Positions 33,975 through 43,032 of a stretch of DNA of 64,000 nucleotides are shown here, one piece after another; positions within the stretch are counted from its first letter, which is position 1, and each line of letters starts with the position of its first letter. The translations under genes were made by a program, and so were the position numbers. The notes under the pieces are model-generated. The model searched no databases and was not told the DNA's origin. It worked only from the letters and a program-made list of their open reading frames with translations. The DNA comes from Gilvibacter sp. (GTDB lineage: Bacteria; Bacteroidota; Bacteroidia; Flavobacteriales; Flavobacteriaceae), in contig NZ_JABSPU010000004.1 of the NCBI RefSeq assembly GCF_013214815.1, positions 32,519 to 96,518 on the forward strand, given 5' to 3'.

Positions 33975-36905
33975 ATGAGACTGAAAAATTATCTTTCGGT
34001 ACTGCTGTTGTTATTTGGAGTGTTGACACTTCAAGCGCAAGAGGGGCCGATGTCATTTGGAACAGTAGATAAGATGACTTATGTGGAGCCATTATCCACA
34101 CGTTCATCCTTAATTCCTGCTGTTGACGATCCACGCGAAGTACAAGATGGACGTATCCGCGCAAGCTGGGTAAAGACCGTTCCTGGAAAAGGAGTGGATT
34201 TCAATGCAGAACTTAATGCATCAAAGAGAAATATTCTTGAAGGAGCTGTTCCAACAAGAGGTGTAGACTTCTCATTTACTGCCGCATTTACTTCTTCTTC
34301 TCCAACAGATCCTGCCGGAGCTATTGGACCTAACCACTACTTTGCAGTATTCAACACTGGATTCAGAATTTTTGAAAAAGATGGAACTCCATTAACTGGA
34401 CAACTTTCTCCATTGAATATTTTCCCAGATCCAGGATGTTGTGATTTGACTGTATCTTATGATAACGCTGCAGATCGTTGGGTAGTTACTTTCTTAGGTG
34501 GAGGTGCTCAGATCGCTGTATCTGATGGACCAGACCCTGTAACTGCTGGGTGGTTTGTATACGAAGTATCGACTATTAATGACTACCAAAAATTATCTGT
34601 TTGGAGTGATGGATACTACATCACCGATAACAACGCGAACCCAACACAGCGAATCACCGCTCTTGAGCGTGATGCAATGCTAGCGGGTGACCCTGGAGCA
34701 CAGACCATCACTTTTGGTCTTCCAGATATCGCTACTAATGGATTCTATAGCCCACAGGCATTCAACGTTTCTAACGCTGATCTTCCTGCTACAGGATCTC
34801 TTCCAATTGTATTTGTACAAGACGATGCTTTCTCTGGAGTAGATCCAGGAAACGACCACATTGGTCTTTGGGAGATTGATGTTAACTGGGCAAGTCCAGG
34901 ATCTTCTACAGTATCTGGGAAGCAAGAGATTCCACTAGATCCTTTTACTTCTGTATTTGATGGTGGATCTTTCTCTAACTTGCCACAGCCAGGAGGTGTA
35001 TTGATCGACGCGATTCAATCTACTATCATGAACCAGGCGCAATTCCGCAAGTTCCCAACTTATAACTCTGCGATCTTCAATTTTGTAGAAGACACAGACC
35101 CAACTGGTGGTAAACTAGCTGGTATTCGTTGGATCGAACTACGTCAAGACGGTGACGGACAGCCTTGGTCTTTGTTCCAAGAAGGTACGTACAACGCTCC
35201 TGATGGAAAGCACGCTTGGATGGGATCTATGATTATGGACAACCAAGGTAACATTGGTATGGGATACATGGGTATGTCAGGACCAACTACTTCATCTACT
35301 GTTTTTGCTAGTAGCTACTTTACTGGACGTTTGTCTTCAGACCCAATGGGTACTATGTCTGTAGCTGAGACTTTGATCGAGCCAGGTACTGGAAACTTCC
35401 CGAACCTTCGTGCAGGTGACTACAGCAAGATTGATGTTGACCCATCTGATGACCAAACATTCTACTTCAACAACGAGCAGATCATCTCAGGAGGTCGTGC
35501 TAACATTGTTGGTGTATTTAAACTAGCTGCTGAATTTGACAACGACACTGGAGTTGTAGCAATTGTTCAGCCAAGTGACGGAACCTTGAGTACTACTGAG
35601 ACTGTTGAAGTATTGGTTAGAAACTTTGGTATCCTTCCTCAAACTGATATTCCTGTTTCTTTCTCTGTTGATGGTGGAGCACCTGTAAGTGAGCTTGTTC
35701 CTGGTCCTGTTGGATCTGGAGAGACTGTATCTTATACGTTCACTGCAACTGCAGACCTAGGAACTATTGGAACTACTTATACGGTGACTGCTAGAACAGA
35801 TCTTGCTGGTGACGAGTTCCCAGACAACGATGAGGTTTCTAAAGATGTTACTTACCTAGATGCAAATGATGTTGGTGTTACTGCACTAAACAGCCCGACT
35901 TCAGGATCTGGATTGACAGCTGCTGAAACGGTAACGGTAACGATCACTAACTTTGGTGGGGAGCCACAAACGTCTATCCCAGTATCCTACTCAATTGATG
36001 GTGGTGCACCGATTACAGAGACTTGGACTGGTTCTATCGACACGGGTGAAACCGACACCTACACCTTTACTGCAACTGCAGATCTGTCTGCACTTGCCGT
36101 TTACGAGTTTGTTGTAGGCACTTCTTTGGCTGGTGATGCTGACACTACTAATGATGCTATCACTGTTGAGGTTGAAAACACTGTTTGTCAACCAGAAAGT
36201 AACTGTGAAGGATTCAACGATGGTGTGACTATGCTTCAATTGGCAGATCAAGACCTTATGGTTGACTGTAGCTCTTCTGGATATACGGACAACACAGATA
36301 TCGTATTTAACTTTGTGCTAGAAGACAATCCATATGATGGAGTTCTTCAAATGGGATGGCCAGATTCATCTTACGCAATGTGGATTGACTGGAACGATAA
36401 CTTCGTTTTTGAGCCAACTGAAATCGTTGAGACTGGAAGCGTACCAAACGCAGATACTGACTTCCCATTCAATATTGATCTATCTGTATTCCCTGGTTTA
36501 AATACTGGTGAGCACTTGATGCGTGTTCGTGGAGAAGATACTGACCAAGCTGGTAACGTATTGGATCCTTGTGACGATCTTGCATTTGGTAGAACAAACG
36601 ACTTTACTGCAAACGTAACTGGAGTATTGGGTGTAGATGAGCAAGGTATTGCTGATGCAGACTTGATCATCACAAGCTCAAACCAAGAAGTGTTTGAAAT
36701 TACTTTGAGCAACCCTCAAATTACAAGCGACCTAAACATTCAGGTACACAACGTAATGGGTCAAAAGATTCTTTCTAATATGATTGCTAATCAAGGAGGA
36801 ACTTTCACCTACACATTAGATATGTCTTACGTATCTTCAGGCGTTTACTTAGTACGTGTTGGTAATGCCAACTACGGAAAGGTTAAGCGTATTATAGTTA
36901 AGTAA
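33975..36905 (+). CDS. T9SS-secreted protein with CARDB repeats and GEVED domain
   Basis: A 976-residue secreted protein. Layout: signal peptide (MRLKNYLSVLLLLFGVLTLQAQ), an N-terminal ~430-residue domain (PAGAIGPNHYFAVFNTGFRI ... SYDNAADRWVVTFLGGG), two tandem CARDB-type Ig-like domains (~520-630 NDTGVVAIVQPSDGTLS and ~640-740 NDVGVTALNSPTSGSG) that are close to each other in sequence, a GEVED-type domain (YAMWIDWNDNFVFEPTEI), and a C-terminal T9SS type A sorting domain ending GVYLVRVGNANYGKVKRIIV. Codon choice (AAC, TTC, GAC, GGA, CGT) resembles atpD more than its neighbours, a mark of high expression. Function unknown; a cell-surface or adhesive role is inferred from the domains. Confidence 0.9.
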   Translation: MRLKNYLSVLLLLFGVLTLQAQEGPMSFGTVDKMTYVEPLSTRSSLIPAVDDPREVQDGRIRASWVKTVPGKGVDFNAELNASKRNILEGAVPTRGVDFSFTAAFTSSSPTDPAGAIGPNHYFAVFNTGFRIFEKDGTPLTGQLSPLNIFPDPGCCDLTVSYDNAADRWVVTFLGGGAQIAVSDGPDPVTAGWFVYEVSTINDYQKLSVWSDGYYITDNNANPTQRITALERDAMLAGDPGAQTITFGLPDIATNGFYSPQAFNVSNADLPATGSLPIVFVQDDAFSGVDPGNDHIGLWEIDVNWASPGSSTVSGKQEIPLDPFTSVFDGGSFSNLPQPGGVLIDAIQSTIMNQAQFRKFPTYNSAIFNFVEDTDPTGGKLAGIRWIELRQDGDGQPWSLFQEGTYNAPDGKHAWMGSMIMDNQGNIGMGYMGMSGPTTSSTVFASSYFTGRLSSDPMGTMSVAETLIEPGTGNFPNLRAGDYSKIDVDPSDDQTFYFNNEQIISGGRANIVGVFKLAAEFDNDTGVVAIVQPSDGTLSTTETVEVLVRNFGILPQTDIPVSFSVDGGAPVSELVPGPVGSGETVSYTFTATADLGTIGTTYTVTARTDLAGDEFPDNDEVSKDVTYLDANDVGVTALNSPTSGSGLTAAETVTVTITNFGGEPQTSIPVSYSIDGGAPITETWTGSIDTGETDTYTFTATADLSALAVYEFVVGTSLAGDADTTNDAITVEVENTVCQPESNCEGFNDGVTMLQLADQDLMVDCSSSGYTDNTDIVFNFVLEDNPYDGVLQMGWPDSSYAMWIDWNDNFVFEPTEIVETGSVPNADTDFPFNIDLSVFPGLNTGEHLMRVRGEDTDQAGNVLDPCDDLAFGRTNDFTANVTGVLGVDEQGIADADLIITSSNQEVFEITLSNPQITSDLNIQVHNVMGQKILSNMIANQGGTFTYTLDMSYVSSGVYLVRVGNANYGKVKRIIVK

Positions 36906-36927
36906 TTAACTAACCAACCAACCCTAG

Positions 36928-36955
36928 AAGGCGGAATTTTATTCCGCCTTTTTTT
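36928..36955 (+). terminator. Terminator of the CARDB/T9SS gene
   Basis: AAGGCGGAAT - TTT - ATTCCGCCTT followed by more T. Perfect 10-bp stem 22 bases after the stop. The last codons and the stop of the convergent lipoprotein gene lie in its loop and right arm. Confidence 0.92.
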
Positions 36956-37280
36956 GTATCTCAGAAATACTGACAGGACCCGCCATGTCACAGCGGTTCA
37001 TGCGTCTTAGGCGGCTGAATTTTACCCAAACTTCCAATTGATCAATTTTAAATTCTTCCTTCAGATCAATAGGGTCCAGGTATTCGTTTTCTAATTTGAT
37101 CACCACGGGACAGCCCGCTTCTTGCGGTTGTACAATTACAGTGGCGGCGGTAAATCCAGCTTCGGTCATCATTTGTGTTTTAGCGGCTTTGTCGGCCTCA
37201 GAAGTTGTAGCTTGCTGACTCGAAATACAAGAGGCAGAAAGGCAAAAAGCTAAGGCAAAAAGCGCGAGTAATGGTTTCAT
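36939..37280 (-). CDS. Small lipoprotein of unknown function
   Basis: A 113-residue lipoprotein with signal MKPLLALFALAFCLSASC (Cys18) followed by ISSQQATTSEADKAAK. The mature part has two further Cys (EAGCPVVIKLENEYLDPIDL and MNRCDMAGPVSI) that could form a disulfide, and a strand-rich middle (QLEVWVKFSRLRR). The C-terminal EIQKKAE is encoded by the right arm of the convergent terminator. It precedes the 1141-residue envelope protein gene on the same strand only in map order (the large gene lies upstream by 42 bases), so the two may be co-transcribed. Confidence 0.78.
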   Translation of the reverse strand: MKPLLALFALAFCLSASCISSQQATTSEADKAAKTQMMTEAGFTAATVIVQPQEAGCPVVIKLENEYLDPIDLKEEFKIDQLEVWVKFSRLRRMNRCDMAGPVSISEIQKKAE

Positions 37281-37322
37281 ATGCGGTGGTTTTCATATGC
37301 AAAGTACAAAGAACGTACCGAA

Positions 37323-40300
37323 CTAGAAAAACGCTCTCAATTGCACGCTACCCGTATGTATGGCCTTGCTTTGCTCACTTTTTCTCCCAAAGTAGGAGAG
37401 GTTTGCATCTAGGTATTTGGTGATCTTTTGTTGGAGTAAAAGGTTCCAAGTAAAGTTGGTTCCCGGTTGTAGGCCTTCCAGAATTTGATAAGCCACTGGA
37501 GAGAACGCACTCCCGCTAAAGCTGTTATCGATATAGTTGAATTCTGCCGTAATGGATGAATTTTGTGATTTATTATAGGCAAAAAGTACCGTGAATCGAT
37601 GTTGATCAAGAGCCTCTTCTCCCAAGGCGTTGGATTTTCCCGTAAAGGTATAGCCAACGTCCAAGCGTGTAGTTTTATTCCACAAATAGGAGAGTTTTGG
37701 ATTGTAGGTCTCTGTTTGAATCTCAAAATTTCTACTGGGGAAGTTTTCCGCCAAACTCTCGCTGTCAGACCAAGTACTTCTCGCGTTGAGCAAAAAGAAA
37801 GTACCGATCTTATGATTGAAGTTAAGCTGATGACTACTGAGTCTATTTTCCTGCAATCCCGTGGCCAGTAAGTTTTTGTTTGCTGTGCTGAGGTAGGTAT
37901 AACTCGTTGTATAACGTTGTTTCCCGCGATTGAAGAACAGTACGTTTTTAAAGTTGAGTTGAAGCCCTAATTGATCATCTCCCGCATCTTCAAAAGGGTT
38001 GATCTTGAATCGACCTTCGTTTCTACGCACACTGCGATCAATCAAATAAGAGGCTTGATTATAGAACTGAGAAAGGATCTTTTTGAACTTGTTCTCACTG
38101 TTGGCCCATTGCTTGGGTTGCAAGGTGATGCTTTGACTAAAAGCGTTTTGGTTGATGGGCACAAAGGTTCTGTTGGGTAGCAGCACGCGTACATATTCTG
38201 CCTCATCTTGAAATTGTGCGATCTCAAATTCATCCAATTCCTGAATCCCGTTCTCGTTATAATCGTTCCAGGTATAGATTCCTTGTCCGGGTTCAACGGC
38301 CACATAAGTGAATTCTTGCTGCGGAATCACACCGCTGTTGGATTCAAAAAGCGTGGTCCCTACTACTGCACCTTTCCATAGGCGTTGATTGTAACTCAAA
38401 CGTCCATTGAGCACTTGTTCATCAGGCATGTCAGTCTGATCGAAGCGCGTGCGTCGGTAATTGGCAATCAGGCTTAATTGCGTAGCCTGAGTATTGAAGA
38501 TCTTGGTTTTTGCATAGTAGGATTCAGCACTGGCTACACGTTGTAGTTGATTGCTCACCACACTGTCTGTAACGCGATTGATATAACCAATTTCCACATA
38601 GACTTTGGTAGAGTCTCCAACCCCGGCATAGGCTTGGTATTCCGTGAATTTTTGACTCAAGGGAGTGAGGGAATCGTTGGGTGTGGCTCGTTGTTGGTTG
38701 TCCTCAAAATTGAACTTACCACCCACCCAGTAGGCTCCTAAATTTTGACGTGTATTGACAAACACACGGGCAAAATCAGATTTTAAACTATCTCCAGAAC
38801 TACTCAAAACACTGGCATTGATAAAGGCTTGAGTGTTTTTGTGTAGCAGATTGCTATTCAGCACATGGCGTGAACCGTTAAAGCTTCCGTCAAAATCTAA
38901 ATATTGAAATTCGTAACGGGCAGCTCCCCATTTCTTTAGCGCTCCTTCAAGACCTCCAATGGCATAGGTTTGATCTCCTGTGGGCATTAGCAGGTTCCAG
39001 TCTCGGGTAAATTCCACATTAAATAAGCGCTCAATGGACTGATATTCTTCTTGGAGGTAGTTGATATTGGCAAAGGCATCCAAGCGTGTGGCCAGACTGT
39101 CTTTACGCACTAAAGCTTGTGCTAAAGTTAGACGGGCAGCTAGCCCATTATTATCGTTGTCATCAATATCAGAAAAGAGGTTGCGGTCGTTTCTACTGGC
39201 GCTGAGTTCAAAGCCGATTTGCGTCTTTTTAGTAGGGCTATAGCTTCCGTGAATTCCGCCAACCTGCAGTAGGGTTGGAGCTACCAGAGGCACTACGGGT
39301 TCATAGTCTCCTTGAGGCACTCCTCCAACGGGCGGGACAAATTCAAAGATCCTGCTGATGGTATTTTCTGATTGGATCACGTAGTTCCCGTTATTGGCTC
39401 CCACAAATGAAAAACGCACATTGAAGAGCTCATCATCCGGATTGTCAGAGAACACAAAGGCCTCAATGCCGGCAATGGTCTCTCTTCTATAGAGAATCTT
39501 GTTTTCTGAGAAGGTGTCAGGAACTGCAGAAGGTGCGTTCATCAGGCTCAGATCGTCTCCTGCATTTTGCAGCACGCCTACTTGTTCTTCCGTTAGGTTT
39601 TGTTGGAGCGGCTGATTTTTAGCGTCGGATTCGCTGTAGGCATAAGCGCTGATCTGAAAGTTATCATTGCTGTAACCGCCGTTTCCGTAGCCGATAAAGC
39701 GCGTGTAATTGCGGTCTGTGAATTGATATTCCACCACAATTCGCATGGAAGCATTGATGGGGAAGGTTGGGTTGAATCTGACCTCTCCCGCATTGTAATC
39801 AATCACGTAGTCTTTGTTCTCGCCGCGCTCCAAAAGCAGTCCGTTCACAAAGACGCGCTCACTGCCAGAAATGATCAAAATGAACAATTCCCCGTTTGGA
39901 CCAACCAGTTTATAAGGACCCTGGTTACCTTCTTGCCCTGCAAAGGTGCTTCTGCTAAAAACCCCGCGAACCAAAGCGCCAGCAACTCCAAAATGGGTCT
40001 CACTGCTGTCTTTATGCGTTAGGGTTCCACCAATGGAGATCCCTTGGATCTTTTTGGTAAAGTTCCCAAAATAGGTTCCGCTTTGATTCAGGTTGATATC
40101 ACCAGCGCGAATGTTCCAATTCTTACCGTAAAGCTCTACAAAGATCTGGTCAAACTCGTCTAGATTTTGGGAGTAACCACCTTCTTGAGTAGGAATATTG
40201 GCATCTTGAATAGAGGCGCGAATAGAAACCTTTTCACTCAAACGTCCGGTGATTTGCAGATCCAATTCAGAATTGACCACCGCATTTTGATTGTTCCCTA

Positions 40301-40748
40301 TCGTGACGCCTCGGGTAATGCTACCGTTAGCATTCAAGCCTTGAAAAGGGGTGCTGTTGCGCCGGGTTGTCGCTTGCTGTAAGCTGTATAATCGATCAAT
40401 ATTGCCCGAATTACTCACAATCAAGTTCGGGTCCAGGTTGGCGTATCTGCGGGTCAGGAACTCTGGATAGCGTTGATATCTGATCTCAATGCTGTCTGAT
40501 TGAACGCTGCTGTTGAATCGCAGGGTAGCGCGGGTAAAGTCTATTTCATAATCGGTTTGATCTAGCCGAGTTCCCTCCGAAGAAAACACCTCAAAATAAC
40601 TTGGGTTTATACTCACAGAATCAACGGCAATACTGTCACTTTTTGCCACACGGATACTACGACGCAGGCCATCCTGGGCAAAAGTTCCCTGGCAGATCAG
40701 CAATACGATTACAAGTATAGTTTGGCGCACCCTAAGGCATTTAATCAA
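37323..40748 (-). CDS. Large presumed outer-membrane beta-barrel protein
   Basis: A 1141-residue exported protein (hydrophobic segment QTILVIVLLICQGTFAQ). No in-frame ATG exists at the start: TTG 40748 or GTG 40730 must be used; GTG gives a more usual signal peptide. The first ~340 residues contain soluble strand-type blocks such as RVFVNGLLLERGENKDYVID and YNAGEVRFNPTFPINASMRI, a layout that recalls parts of the SprA/Sov family but with far shorter length. After ~340 the sequence alternates aromatic strands and turns (e.g. FQISAYAYSESDAKNQPL, GAARYEFQYLDFDGSFNGSR) and ends in AFF, as barrel proteins do (terminal Phe). Function unknown; pore or assembly role is inference. Confidence 0.75.
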   Translation of the reverse strand: MIKCLRVRQTILVIVLLICQGTFAQDGLRRSIRVAKSDSIAVDSVSINPSYFEVFSSEGTRLDQTDYEIDFTRATLRFNSSVQSDSIEIRYQRYPEFLTRRYANLDPNLIVSNSGNIDRLYSLQQATTRRNSTPFQGLNANGSITRGVTIGNNQNAVVNSELDLQITGRLSEKVSIRASIQDANIPTQEGGYSQNLDEFDQIFVELYGKNWNIRAGDINLNQSGTYFGNFTKKIQGISIGGTLTHKDSSETHFGVAGALVRGVFSRSTFAGQEGNQGPYKLVGPNGELFILIISGSERVFVNGLLLERGENKDYVIDYNAGEVRFNPTFPINASMRIVVEYQFTDRNYTRFIGYGNGGYSNDNFQISAYAYSESDAKNQPLQQNLTEEQVGVLQNAGDDLSLMNAPSAVPDTFSENKILYRRETIAGIEAFVFSDNPDDELFNVRFSFVGANNGNYVIQSENTISRIFEFVPPVGGVPQGDYEPVVPLVAPTLLQVGGIHGSYSPTKKTQIGFELSASRNDRNLFSDIDDNDNNGLAARLTLAQALVRKDSLATRLDAFANINYLQEEYQSIERLFNVEFTRDWNLLMPTGDQTYAIGGLEGALKKWGAARYEFQYLDFDGSFNGSRHVLNSNLLHKNTQAFINASVLSSSGDSLKSDFARVFVNTRQNLGAYWVGGKFNFEDNQQRATPNDSLTPLSQKFTEYQAYAGVGDSTKVYVEIGYINRVTDSVVSNQLQRVASAESYYAKTKIFNTQATQLSLIANYRRTRFDQTDMPDEQVLNGRLSYNQRLWKGAVVGTTLFESNSGVIPQQEFTYVAVEPGQGIYTWNDYNENGIQELDEFEIAQFQDEAEYVRVLLPNRTFVPINQNAFSQSITLQPKQWANSENKFKKILSQFYNQASYLIDRSVRRNEGRFKINPFEDAGDDQLGLQLNFKNVLFFNRGKQRYTTSYTYLSTANKNLLATGLQENRLSSHQLNFNHKIGTFFLLNARSTWSDSESLAENFPSRNFEIQTETYNPKLSYLWNKTTRLDVGYTFTGKSNALGEEALDQHRFTVLFAYNKSQNSSITAEFNYIDNSFSGSAFSPVAYQILEGLQPGTNFTWNLLLQQKITKYLDANLSYFGRKSEQSKAIHTGSVQLRAFF

Positions 40749-40918
40749 GCTATATATAAAACTGAAAGGAACTAGAATTATTTTGTTGATTTGTTAATGA
40801 AAATTTATGACTTACCGCTTCAGTAAATGTACAATACTGTCTTAACTTAGCATATTGGCCAGCCGTACTATTTTTCAAGGATAGTCGCTCTTCTGCCCTG
40901 GCAATAACAACTTATTTT

Positions 40919-41683
40919 ATGAAGATCATCTCCTATAACGTCAACGGTATCCGCGCAGCCATGAACAAAGGCCTTACGGACTGGTTGCAGGCTGCAAATC
41001 CGGATGTGTTTTTAATCCAAGAAACCAAGGCCATGCAAGAGCAGGTAGACACTGCTGCTTTAGAAGCTGCGGGTTATCCCTATCACTATTGGTTCAGTGC
41101 AGAAAAGAAAGGCTACAGTGGAGTAGCGGTGCTTTGCAAAGAAGAGCCAAAAAATGTGGTTTATGGGACGGGAATCGATTATATGGATATTGAAGGGCGT
41201 AATCTGCGTGTGGATTTTGAGGATGTTTCTGTGATGAGTCTTTATTTGCCTAGTGGGACCAATGACGCCCGTCTTGGATTCAAATTCAAGTATATGGATG
41301 ACTTTAGAGCCTATATCGATGGCTTGCGAGAAGAAGTTCCCAACTTGGTGATTGGAGGGGACTACAACATCTGTCACGAAGCTATTGATATCCACGATCC
41401 GGTGCGCAACAAAAAGGTTTCTGGGTTCTTACCAGAGGAACGCGCGTGGCTGGATGCTTTTATGAAAAGTGGTTTTGTAGATTCATTCAGACACCTCAAT
41501 AAGGAACCGCATAACTATACCTGGTGGAGCTATCGCGCTAATTCAAGAGCCAATAACAAAGGTTGGCGTATTGACTACAATTTGGTTTCAGAACCCTTGA
41601 AAGAGAACATTAAACGGGCTGTAATTTTATCAGAGGCGGTGCACAGTGATCACTGTCCGCATATGGTGGAGCTTGGATTTTAA
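40919..41683 (+). CDS. xth: Exodeoxyribonuclease III
   Basis: AP endonuclease/3'-5' exonuclease of base-excision repair, 254 residues, cytoplasmic. Motifs of the ExoIII/APE1 family are complete: MKIISYNVNGIRAAMNKGL, FLIQETKAM (metal-binding Glu), YSGVAVLCKEEP, the catalytic LVIGGDYNICHEAIDIHDP, WWSYRANSRANNKGWRIDY, and HSDHCPHMVEL at the C-terminus. It is followed after 12 bases by a small membrane protein gene and then an aldo/keto reductase, possibly one transcript. Confidence 0.96.
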   Translation: MKIISYNVNGIRAAMNKGLTDWLQAANPDVFLIQETKAMQEQVDTAALEAAGYPYHYWFSAEKKGYSGVAVLCKEEPKNVVYGTGIDYMDIEGRNLRVDFEDVSVMSLYLPSGTNDARLGFKFKYMDDFRAYIDGLREEVPNLVIGGDYNICHEAIDIHDPVRNKKVSGFLPEERAWLDAFMKSGFVDSFRHLNKEPHNYTWWSYRANSRANNKGWRIDYNLVSEPLKENIKRAVILSEAVHSDHCPHMVELGF

Positions 41684-41695
41684 TTGGAGTAGGTC

Positions 41696-41959
41696 ATGGA
41701 TGCTTTTTTGAATTATCTGCCGATAATAGTAGTCACTGCTTTGATGGCCTTTTTGTTTGCACAATCTAAAAAAGAGAAAACAATTTTGTGGGATCAAATC
41801 TCGCAGGTGAAATATGCTGTACAGCGTAGGGAATTACGAATCTTTTCGTCCAACCAAAAGATTATAGCGCCACTGCATCTTGTGGGATTTCCGCAGTTGA
41901 TCAAAGAAATAGAAGTTAAGACCGGTGAAAGCCTTGCCCATTTGAATATTCCCAAATAG
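41696..41959 (+). CDS. Small membrane protein of unknown function
   Basis: An 87-residue protein with one N-terminal membrane segment (YLPIIVVTALMAFLFAQ) and a basic cytoplasmic-looking domain (YAVQRRELRIFSSNQKIIAP, LIKEIEVKTGESLAHLNIPK). It sits 12 bases after xth and 35 bases before the aldo/keto reductase. No family is recognised. Codon use matches its neighbours, so it is probably a real gene. Confidence 0.7.
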   Translation: MDAFLNYLPIIVVTALMAFLFAQSKKEKTILWDQISQVKYAVQRRELRIFSSNQKIIAPLHLVGFPQLIKEIEVKTGESLAHLNIPK

Positions 41960-41994
41960 CGAGTGTTGACCATACTAAAAAGTAGAATTGCATT

Positions 41995-43032
41995 ATGAGA
42001 TATAAAGAACTTCCTGGAACTGGAATTGAAGTAAGTAAGATCTGCCTTGGCAGCATGACCTGGGGGGAGCAAAATTCCCAAGAAGAAGGTTTTGCACAGA
42101 TGGATATGGCCTTGGATATGGGTGTTAACTTTATTGACACTGCGGAGATGTATTCCGTGCCGGGCCGAGCAGAAACTCAGGGAAGCACAGAGACCATTAT
42201 TGGAAATTGGTTTGCTGAGCGCGGGAATCGTGATCAAGTGATCTTGGCTACCAAGATTGCCGGGCCGAGTCCTACTTTTAAACATATTAGACCCAATCTT
42301 GGTTTTTCTGCGGATGCTTTAGAGGATGCCTTACACAAATCTTTGACGCGTTTAAAGACGGATTATATCGACCTTTATCAACTCCATTGGCCGGAAAGAG
42401 CGGTTAATATCTTTGGAGTTCGCGATTATAACCACGCACCCAATGCACGTTGGGAAGACAATATTGGGGAGATCTTAGATCGATTGGAAGGGCATGTGAA
42501 GTCTGGGAAGATCAGACATATCGCCGTAAGTAATGAAACACCCTTTGGATTGATGCGCTATATGGAAGAGCACCGCAAGGGGAAACTCAAAATTGTTTCT
42601 ACTCAGAATGCTTACAGTTTATTGCAGCGCAGAGATGAGATTGGCCTCTCTGAAGTTTTGCAAATGGAAGACATTGGATACTTGGCGTATTCGCCATTGG
42701 CCTTTGGAGTATTGTCTGGAAAATATTTGAATGGAGCCATGCCTGAGGGAGCTCGAGTTACTTTGTTTCCTAATTACAACCGATACAATGGAGACGCCTC
42801 TCTGGCAGCAACTCAAGAGTATAAGAACATTGCAGAACAGCACGGAATGAGCCTAACCCAAATGGCGCTTGCATTCGTAAACGACAGACCGTTTATGACC
42901 TCTAACATCATTGGTGCGACTAGTTTGAGTCAGCTAAAAGAGAATATAGAAAGTATCGATATTCAACTTTCTGATGAGGTCATCCGCGCCATCAATGAGG
43001 TACACAGCAAAATGCCGAATCCGGCGGCTTAG
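41995..43032 (+). CDS. Aldo/keto reductase (Tas-like)
   Basis: NADP(H)-dependent aldo/keto reductase, 345 residues, cytoplasmic. The catalytic tetrad is visible: Asp and Tyr in NFIDTAEMYSVPGRAETQGS, Lys in ILATKIAGPSP, His in DLYQLHWPERA. The insertion AETQGSTETIIGNWF after the Tyr is characteristic of the Tas/YghZ-related group. The physiological substrate is unknown. Its stop codon TAG interlocks with the stop of convergent radA (the four shared bases read TTAG). Confidence 0.93.
   Translation: MRYKELPGTGIEVSKICLGSMTWGEQNSQEEGFAQMDMALDMGVNFIDTAEMYSVPGRAETQGSTETIIGNWFAERGNRDQVILATKIAGPSPTFKHIRPNLGFSADALEDALHKSLTRLKTDYIDLYQLHWPERAVNIFGVRDYNHAPNARWEDNIGEILDRLEGHVKSGKIRHIAVSNETPFGLMRYMEEHRKGKLKIVSTQNAYSLLQRRDEIGLSEVLQMEDIGYLAYSPLAFGVLSGKYLNGAMPEGARVTLFPNYNRYNGDASLAATQEYKNIAEQHGMSLTQMALAFVNDRPFMTSNIIGATSLSQLKENIESIDIQLSDEVIRAINEVHSKMPNPAA

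Noticed and set aside
43029..43032. Interlocked stop codons (TTAG) of the aldo/keto reductase and radA as a special signal
   Set aside because: Convergent genes in dense genomes often share a few bases at their ends; nothing else at the site suggests function.
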